Shown here in pieces: positions 56,748 through 64,000 of a stretch of DNA of 64,000 bases (position 1 is the stretch's first letter; each line of letters opens with the position of its first letter). The notes under the pieces are model-generated. The model saw only the letters and a program-made list of their open reading frames with translations. It made no database searches and had not been told where the DNA came from. The position numbers and the translations under genes were made by a program. The stretch spans positions 12,642,053-12,706,052 of the forward strand of contig OX344750.2 of NCBI GenBank assembly GCA_947034885.2, in the 5' to 3' direction. Source of the DNA: Thuidium tamariscinum. Its lineage: Eukaryota > Streptophyta > Bryopsida > Hypnales > Thuidiaceae.

Positions 56748-58874
56748 TGAATGGTTTGTTGGCTTTGTCCAACAAAAACTGAGGTAGAAGCACTTAAAAG
56801 TGACACTTGTTTCAAACTCATAGATCTTAATGGTAACTACATAATAAGATGATGTGGGTTTGTTAGCAAATGGTTCATGAAATCGACAAAATTGGTTTTG
56901 TATTTTTTCAAGCTTTTATGAATATAATATGAATTTTTGAAAACAACTACATGGATGGACCTCTTGTGAATACTAGACTAACACCAAAGTGGGCATGGGA
57001 ACATCTAAAAGTGACACACTCTAACCTTGGATCCCATGTAGGTGATTGGCCATTTCTTGGAAAAGTGACAACTTGTTTAAACCTAAATTGCCTCCTTTAG
57101 AGCCCCACATGTCTTCTTGGGTCCATTGATGCTTGGATTTAGGTTCTTTTTTATATGTCCAAGAATGACTAGTGTTGCATTTTGGTGCTCCTACCTTATG
57201 GCATCCACTCTCTTTGGGTTCTGAATTTGAGTTTCCAAATCCTATCTGCAATTGCATTCATACTGCACAATGTAATTAGGGCTTAACTAGAATGTATACA
57301 GCCTGATGGTTACATTGTTCTTGTTAGCCAAGGTTTTGAATCTAAAAACAATCATAAGACCACTGGGATTAGGAAAAAATTGTACTATACATAGCATGAT
57401 TTACCAATAAGGTTGGCTTCCTTTTGCATCTTTGAAAAGTAGGTTGTCTAATATAGTAATGAACAAAATCATTTTATATGGCTCCTTAGCCAACCCTAAA
57501 TCCTTGAATTCATTGAGAAGTCCCTCCAATGTATTGATATTTTGTAAAACATACTCCTTCTTTTTCTAAATAAAACCAATGTTTTTTTGTTTTGTTTTAT
57601 AGAGGAAACATTGTTATTATTGCAGAGGGACTAATACCTTTGCAACAACTAAAAAAGAGGATTACTGCTTGATTATACAAAGTTACATATTAATCATATT
57701 CATTGACAAATCAGAAGGTGAAAAAGAATGTGGCAATTGTAAGCAATTGAAATGGCAAAAATGGTTGTTCAAATGGCTTACGTAACATTGCTATATCACC
57801 TCATGAAGATATTTTGAGAAAATCAGCCATAATTTATTGCATGGGTTTAAAAACCACTCAACTAACCCTTCCAATTATTGAAAACCAACTGTACAATTCA
57901 TCTACCAATTCAATTGGAATGGGAACCAAATTTTGTATCATTATCCAATGACTACATAGTGTGCGGCAGCGTTCCCAGAACCTTCTCCAGGGATTTCGCC
58001 CAAAAGCTACACCCATACCCACTTCCTCGCTATGTTTGCAACACCTAAAGCCATGGGTAAAGGCAGTGAAATAAATTTTAAAAAAGACAGTGGTATTTTG
58101 CATATTTTTATTTGTTATTAGTAAAGTGCCAGTTGCGATTGCAAGGAAGAAATTGTGGACAAAAAAGGCTACTGTCTGAGAATTGAATGGCCGAATCTGC
58201 TAAGTTCTCTTACAATTGAATGGCCCAATCTGCTAAGTTCCCATTAGCCAAGACTGCTGCCATTGCTAATTTGCAAAATTGGAACTTAAAAGCCTCCAGT
58301 TGATAAAAGCATGAATCCAATTACACTTATAAACTTCAAATACTTCCATTAGCCATGAACCAAAAACCGAGTCATCCACAATTACACATACAAAGACAAA
58401 GTAAATGATATTCAATTGTAAAACAAATGATTTGAATTCTGTAATAAACAAATTGGACATCAAACAATGAATTGTATTGAAAGATGTATTTCAATAGGGT
58501 GATACATGTACTCTTCAAAGAAGAGTTGAAGTCTAAAATCTGAAGACTAAATTTCCAGTAACTACCATTGGCACTAATAAGGGGATTGAACCCTTCTAAG
58601 ACTGCCCATATGCAGTATTAGTGGTCTGCACACACCACAAAACAAACACCACAGATTAGAAGTACAAGTTAGATTGTTGCCAAGTCGCAACAGCCTCGTA
58701 GTAGTCGATGATGCTTGCACTTCAACTCCTCCAAGTGTGCATTAGGTTGAAGAATCCAGTTTTGAACTGAATGTCAAGGGAAATTGGAAAACTGAGCCCA
58801 AATGCAAGCATAATCTCATGAAAACTAAGGCATAAGACATATTATGGTGAGGATACTGCAAAACCAGGCAGCAC
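56748..58874. other. Intergenic DNA, no gene seen
   Basis: AT-rich. Minus-strand frames of about 80 codons at 57257-57021 and 58103-57858 have no known domain. 58480-58874 may be the 3' flank of the hAT-type gene. Confidence 0.4.
58181..58246 (+). repeat. Two-copy 33-bp tandem repeat
   Basis: AATTGAATGGCCGAATCTGC is followed 33 bp later by AATTGAATGGCCCAATCTGC, with TAAGTTC in both units. Confidence 0.8.
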
Positions 58875-59520
58875 TTAGACATCCCCATGCCGCCCACTTT
58901 TCACAGCAGCCTTCCATGAGTCTATTGCTTCTTTGTATGGGAAAGACTCCAAAGAATAGTATTTCTGCCCAAACATTCGAACCACCAGAGGAAGGTGCTT
59001 GCCAAGACGATTCCTGTGGCAAGACTTCAAGAACTTCAAAGTAGAAAAAGTTCTCTCATCTTCAACTGAGCCTAGGACCAGGCAGCACCCAATTTCAGCC
59101 ACTTAAAAATACTATGAGATGAGATTTTTCAAGTGCCTGGACTGAGAAAGGGAACGCCAGAGTTTGATAACAAGGTTGACATGAAAAGGCGGTGCTAATG
59201 CGGCCTCACAGTTGGCCTTCATAGTAACTTTGAAGAGCCCCTACTAGTTGTCAAGCTTAGACTCCGATAGCATTTCAGGGACTGTATAAGCTTTCCCACC
59301 TTCAAACATACCTGCAGTCACAGTTCTTGCATGACAGTAAAAAATTTTAAGCACCAACAAGTGCTGCAAGAAACTGTCTTCTGCACCCTCCTACTGCCAA
59401 TATTGAGGATAGATCATGCCAAAGGCATCAAGAAGATCTTGTTGTGGAAACCTTCTGTCCAACTCATCAGACAAGGATTGAGCAATTTCTGCACTCATTA
59501 GGAGCCAAAGAGAAGCTGAT
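58875..59520 (-). pseudogene. Degenerate C-terminal part of the hAT-type transposase gene
   Basis: Reading from right to left, a coding-like stretch (AEIAQSLSDELDRRFPQQDL, then DAFGMIYPQYWQ) is typical of the segment before the hAT dimerisation domain. It is followed by KAYTVPEMLSESKLDN and then by a hAT C-terminal dimerisation-like block at 59102-58875 (GSVEDERTFSTLKFLKSCHR, ending GRHGDV). In-frame stops separate the blocks (after PQYWQ, after SKLDN and before VAEIGC). Either several short introns are hidden here or this end has decayed. An acceptor-like TAATGAGTGCAG precedes the first block. Confidence 0.6.
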
Positions 59521-59529
59521 CAGAGAGTG

Positions 59530-59582
59530 ATGAAGAACTCAATAAGCAAACTCAATAAGTAAACTCAATAAGCAAACTCTAC
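59530..59582 (+). repeat. AACTCAATAAGCA tandem repeat
   Basis: Four units of about 13-14 bp within the presumed intron of the hAT-type gene. Confidence 0.7.
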
Positions 59583-60041
59583 ACTGATTTAACACATTAC
59601 TTAAACATGAAATGAACACATCAGTTAAACACATTAGTCATATACATCAACTAAGCACATCAGTTAAAACACATTGATAAGAAAGTGAACAAAAAAAGCA
59701 ACAAAAAAAATTGGAAACTTAGTGGGCATAAAAAAGCCTCTTCATCTCACCTGCAATTTCAGTACAACACATGCACTAATATGTCAACAAGAAATCAAAA
59801 AAAAAATTGGAAATCTTTATGACTCTAGCGTCAAAACGAACCTATAGGAGAAAACACCGATCAAACATGATCAGCAACCTATTAACCATCACAACACAAT
59901 ACTTGGAGGCTAAAGACAGAGACCTGAAAAGACAAACTACAATGAAATAGAAACCACGTCCAAAGCTTCAAGCAATAACAAAAACGTTAGAAAAAAAGGC
60001 AACAAAAAGCACTTGCCTGCAAACTGCCGGTGTATGCTTCC

Positions 60042-61991
60042 CTAGATGTTTGAGAACTCATCTTGAGTGACGAACAAATGTTCACCAGTTTCCCTGCTGT
60101 GGCAACGGGCAAAAATGTGGTTGTATTCAAAGTTGAACAAGAGGTAAAGGACCTCGTTATCGCCTAGAAACGGCCTCCACTCCAGCGGCAGTTCTTCAGA
60201 CCGCAGCTCCACAAGGTCATTGTACTGCTTAAACTCTGCTGAAGAGAACGTTGTGGCAGGGTCTATAAACATCTTGGCAAGATCGACTTGGCAAAGCTTA
60301 ATTGACTGCATAAAATCACAAATGAACACATCCCGGGCTTGGGAAAGCTTTATGAGATAGTGAACCGTGTTCAAAAGAGGAAGAAAGCAAGACAGGGACA
60401 ACAATACCTCAACATCAGCAAGAAAATCGAAGTTACTACAAGCTGCTGAACTTGGTTTCTGACCTGCAGAAGAAGACATGTCGATAGCCATCTTCATCAA
60501 GAGTGTGCGGTACTCACTCAAAATTTTGTGCGCTGGACTCTTCATGGATATCCAATGCGTCTCTACGTTTCGTAACATTTTGTTACCCTTAGTTACCATG
60601 AGATCAGCAAGCTTTTGAAGCTCAACATGCCGCTTATTGCTGCGATAGAAGTAGGTGTATAGAGACTGGAAGAGTCTCTCTAAACGAGAAACCAATGGGT
60701 AATTCGACAGGGTCTCAACAACCAGATTGATCCTGTGACTAGCACAAGAAACACCAAGACTATACGGTGCCCATTTCTCCCAAATTTGAGCAGTGACACC
60801 AGTTTTCAGGCCCTGGAAGGTGCTTACACCGTCCGCGCTGAAGGAGACCAACTTACCGGCGATTTGCTCGCGAGTTACCCCACCTTCAGTGAGCAGGGCA
60901 TGCATAATGACATTTGTCAAGTTATCTGCAATCCCACTATCAGTTACACAGGAAAGATGCAAGAGATGGGGAATACGTTCCCATGATTCCATAGCGTAGA
61001 CATGGATGCCAATCCAGAACGTCATATCAATGGCTATTACCTCGTCAGCGCTTATGGAGATGAAGTTTGCAGAATGCACCACAGACATCAAAGCAGACAA
61101 AATAGAACCATGCAAATGTTCAGCCATTTCCCATCCAGAGGACTCGGACCAATGTTTTTTAGGTACGTTTTTCACCTTAAGGTGTCTCAGAAGGTATTGT
61201 TCTCGTTCATAGTCACACATAGGCCGGCCATTAGTAAGAATTTGAAAGAGGGTGGAGAATTGCACTCCCTTTCTCTTCATCTCGCCCTCCAAACCAGCCA
61301 AGAGTTGCTCTGCTACAATGCCAACTTGCTTGCGTCCAGCCCACAACTTTATGAACTTCAGGTGCTTGCAGTCAGTCTTCACGTAAGTATCGCCTTTTTT
61401 CAAATGCGCTAATGGCTCTCCATCTTGCTTACACACATGTTTGCCTTCGTGCTTCTCCAAGTTGTCTACTTTCGGCACCATCACTTTCCTCCGACCAGTG
61501 ATAGTGGTACAGCTCTGGCAAACCACCCCTTTCAGATTGCTGATCGCATCGAACTCGCCTTCGGCCCACGTGAATCGGCAAGCCCAGACCTCTTGCCATC
61601 TTCTCGTGATGGTTGCAGGAGTAGTCTTGCGCCGTTTCTGCACGCCTCCAACACTCGCACCCTTCTTCTTCGCTTTGCCAATAGGAACATTAGCATCATT
61701 GGTAAGGTCCACTACCGCTTCAAGACGCGGAGGAGAAGAGACTGTCAACTCCGACAGTGATCGGAAATGTGGCGCAAGGTTGAGCGAGTCGGAGAGACGT
61801 GTCTCCGAGATGTGGGTGACATCCTCCGCGAAGGGAAGAACATCACGAGTAGGGGGCGACACATCACAAGCAGGAGTTGTTACTCGCGTTGGAGTAATAA
61901 TCGAAGTGTACTTCCCGATCCCGTGAGAATTACGCGAACTCCCGAATGTGCGCACCTTGAAATTGTCCGTAAGTTTTGGTCGCGGCGCCAT
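60042..61991 (-). CDS. hAT-superfamily transposase-like protein with N-terminal zinc finger
   Basis: The start is taken at ATG 61991 (MAPRPKLTDNFKVRTFG). The frame stays open upstream to 62177, but those 62 residues are hydrophobic and unlike a nuclear protein, so they are probably leader. The 649-codon exon has a nuclear signal-like stretch (KAKKKGA ... QKRRKT), a BED/TTF-type finger (CQSC ... LEKHEGKHVC), and an RNase-H-like core with ISADEVIAIDMTFW (first Asp) and FSADGVSTFQGL (second Asp), then CASHRINLVVE, which matches the C-x2-H block of hAT proteins. It resembles ZNF862-like, hAT-derived proteins. The stop at 60042 is followed by an apparent intron, and the dimerisation part lies at 58875-59520 with stops. 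Autonomous hATs cut and insert DNA with 8-bp TSDs; host-derived relatives act as DNA-binding regulators. No element ends were found. Confidence 0.72.
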   Translation of the reverse strand: MAPRPKLTDNFKVRTFGSSRNSHGIGKYTSIITPTRVTTPACDVSPPTRDVLPFAEDVTHISETRLSDSLNLAPHFRSLSELTVSSPPRLEAVVDLTNDANVPIGKAKKKGASVGGVQKRRKTTPATITRRWQEVWACRFTWAEGEFDAISNLKGVVCQSCTTITGRRKVMVPKVDNLEKHEGKHVCKQDGEPLAHLKKGDTYVKTDCKHLKFIKLWAGRKQVGIVAEQLLAGLEGEMKRKGVQFSTLFQILTNGRPMCDYEREQYLLRHLKVKNVPKKHWSESSGWEMAEHLHGSILSALMSVVHSANFISISADEVIAIDMTFWIGIHVYAMESWERIPHLLHLSCVTDSGIADNLTNVIMHALLTEGGVTREQIAGKLVSFSADGVSTFQGLKTGVTAQIWEKWAPYSLGVSCASHRINLVVETLSNYPLVSRLERLFQSLYTYFYRSNKRHVELQKLADLMVTKGNKMLRNVETHWISMKSPAHKILSEYRTLLMKMAIDMSSSAGQKPSSAACSNFDFLADVEVLLSLSCFLPLLNTVHYLIKLSQARDVFICDFMQSIKLCQVDLAKMFIDPATTFSSAEFKQYNDLVELRSEELPLEWRPFLGDNEVLYLLFNFEYNHIFARCHSRETGEHLFVTQDEFSNI

Positions 61992-63359
61992 CGCTGGAGC
62001 ACAAGCCTGCACTCCAAACACCAAAACCCTAGAGAAGCAAAGAGCAATAGCAACGCAAACAAGCACTGATCGACACCAATTGAAAGCAGGCAATGGGAAT
62101 TGAAAGCGAGCAATGTAGGTAGAAGAAATTAAATCCAATAGAAAGTGAGCACTGGAAGTCACAAGCGAGTGGTGCAAGTCAAATCAAGCGATGCAAGTAA
62201 ACAGCCAACAAAACAGATGGAAAGCAAGAAAAAACGCAGAGTCGCAAGCTTGCAAGGATCGGCAATATATGTGCAATTCTTCACTCTTGCAGGATTGCGA
62301 GGATGCGGCTTCATGCTTCCATTCTCCAACAATCCAACGCCAACGCACCAGCCCCCAGCATCTCCAAAGGTGCAAACTCCACTGCAAGCCGCCCAAATTG
62401 CAATTGACAGGGAGTCGCAATCAGCCGCATTGAACAACTCCTAATCAAAATGCCGCTCCCAAATCGAAAGGCGATGAGGACGGAGGAGGGAAACTACACG
62501 CCAAGTCACCAACAAGCTTGAATTCAAAAAAATTTCGGCGATGATTACTTCTCTTCCAAAACCCTCAGTAATTGCGAGGTGAAGGGAGCAATTAATGCAC
62601 GCTCAAATATTGAACTCACTGAACTTGTACCAGGTGAAAGACTGATTGTGGGAAACTTCTGAAGCCAGGCGCAATGGCTGCTAAACCCTTACAAAACTGC
62701 AGATTATAGTGCTGCTAACAGCTTAAACACAATTCGCAAACCTCAAAAAACACCTCCTAAACACAATTGCAGAAGGAGCTCAGTCTGCTAATTGGCAGGG
62801 ACGTCTGGAGCTGCATGAGAGAGATGACATGCTACAGGAACGGCAGAGATGTGGCCGCCTCGAGTGAAAATCAAACGGCGCAGGGCGCGCCAAGGCGATA
62901 TTTTTCATACATCAGGAGCGGATGATGGCAAACGTCAACTTCAGTGGATGTACAGTTCTGTGACTCGGAAATGTTCAGGTAAGAAAGTTTGCTCAAATGT
63001 TCACTTTCTTCTTGATTTCTATTATATGCATTTAGCAGGCAAATTTTTTTGGTAAAAAACCAGCGAAATTTAGCCAGTTCTGGGAACGCTGGTGTGCGGT
63101 GAATAATTATAAGAAATTCTTAAGTAAACCTTAATATGAAATTTGATAATCATGCCAAATTTCAAAACATCCAAGTCTTTATATTTATGTAAAGAAGGAT
63201 TTGAATTTTGTCTATGTAGTGATTAGCAAGTTTACTCTATCACCTTTAAGAAGCACCCAATTCTTCAAAAGAAACAATTGGCTTGATGATACGACTTTTT
63301 GCTAGACAAGTGTCTAGATCTCAAAAAAATATGGTTGTACTAAGCCGTATGTAAACTTG
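61992..63359. other. Upstream region of the hAT-type gene and intergenic DNA
   Basis: 61992-62450 is GC-richer with overlapping short frames on both strands, probably leader or promoter. Nothing recognisable to 63359. Confidence 0.4.
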
Positions 63360-63468
63360 AAAGTGACACTCTCCTAATTGCAACACTTATCTACAATTTT
63401 TCAAGATTTTAAGTTTGAAACTTCAAATAGTTGTAGATAGGTGTCACAATTAGTGAAGAGTGTCACTT
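63360..63468. repeat. Imperfect hairpin, about 43-bp arms
   Basis: AAAGTGACACTCTCCTAATTG...ATCTACAA on the left pairs with TTGTAGAT...CAATTAGTGAAGAGTGTCAC on the right, with a few mismatches and about a 22-nt loop. AAAGTGACAC also occurs at about 56796 and 57010, so the arm may belong to a dispersed repeat. Confidence 0.7.
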
Positions 63469-64000
63469 TTAGGTGTAGTTCACCTTAGTTGCATAAGGTA
63501 AACCAACTACCTTTATAACATGCCAAATGATTAGTTTGCCTTGTTGACATCATTGAAATATTGTAAATTTTTTCCAATATAAGACAAATCATATAAGAAA
63601 TGGAAAGAACAATTGAAATTTGATTTGATTTGGAAAATTATGAATTTGTTATGAGTTTTTAAAGTGTGCTACCCCAATGGCCCTCAAAAGTCTCTAGACT
63701 ACCTAAAAATCATCTAGCAAAAGTGTACTTACAATGGTGATCTCACAGCTGAAAGGAGTAGGCTCAATATTTCTAATATGTCCACAATATTTTCTAATGT
63801 AGTTGTGATATGAAAGAATAAAAAAGTTACTTCTTGTGATGAATGTACATTAAGAAGGTTGAAGTTTCTATTGTAGTCAATAATAACCTTGTTAATAACT
63901 TCTTCACCATCACTCAACACATTGATTGTAGCAATGAACTTAACCAAATTAGCTCAAGTCTCATTTATTGCAAATTTTTTGTTATGGATCTATGCAAGAT
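63469..64000. other. AT-rich DNA to the window end, no gene supported
   Basis: A 72-codon minus-strand frame at 63947-63729 has no recognisable content. Confidence 0.4.

Noticed and set aside
61992..62177. 62-residue N-terminal extension of the hAT-type protein
   Set aside because: Its hydrophobic, secretory-like content does not suit a nuclear DNA-binding protein, and MAPRPKL at 61991 is the better start.

Overview
The window looks like nuclear DNA of a land plant or close streptophyte relative. The evidence is a plant-type receptor-like cytoplasmic kinase, GT-AG spliced genes, LTR retrotransposons primed by initiator tRNA-Met, a CACTA transposon with a tnp2/DUF4218/DUF4216 transposase, and long AT-rich intergenic stretches. 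I cannot name the species. The gypsy protease style and low gene density would fit a bryophyte, lycophyte or fern, but that is a weak inference. Most of the window is transposons and their relics. Probable host genes are few: one kinase, a duplicated small membrane-protein gene, one small hypothetical membrane protein, and a hAT-transposase-like gene that may be host-derived.

Layout. 1-5345: 3' part of a decayed Ty3/Gypsy element. 5390-32083: copy 1 of a duplicated gene region, split by about 24 kb of nested transposons. 32084-41964: AT-rich intergenic DNA with small inverted-repeat elements and a Mutator-like element. 41965-45063: copy 2 of the duplicated region, not interrupted. 45064-49867: small ORF, kinase gene and its upstream region. 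49868-57800: AT-rich DNA with fold-back elements, two copies of a 270-bp MITE, a retroposon and a near-perfect 143-bp hairpin. 58875-61991: hAT-type transposase gene on the minus strand with a degenerate 3' part. 61992-64000: intergenic.

The nest at 7593-31389 can be taken apart by target-site duplications (TSDs) read directly in the sequence. A 712-bp MITE (4-bp TSD ACAA) entered copy 1. A Copia element (5-bp TSD CTATT) entered the MITE. A 17,523-bp CACTA element (3-bp TSD CTA) entered the Copia 3' end. Two further elements entered the CACTA: a 748-bp hAT-like element (8-bp TSD CCTTCAAC) and a 3,622-bp TG...CA element that looks like a giant solo LTR carrying a 560-codon gene (5-bp TSD GTGTT). 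Copy 2 keeps the empty site.

The CACTA element has two divergent spliced genes: a TnpA/Ptta-like DNA-binding protein on the minus strand and a TnpD/tnp2 transposase on the plus strand. The transposase carries two TGA stops and the 3.6-kb insertion, so this copy is probably non-autonomous. No tRNA, rRNA or CRISPR array was seen. All family assignments are from motif recognition by eye, without database searches.
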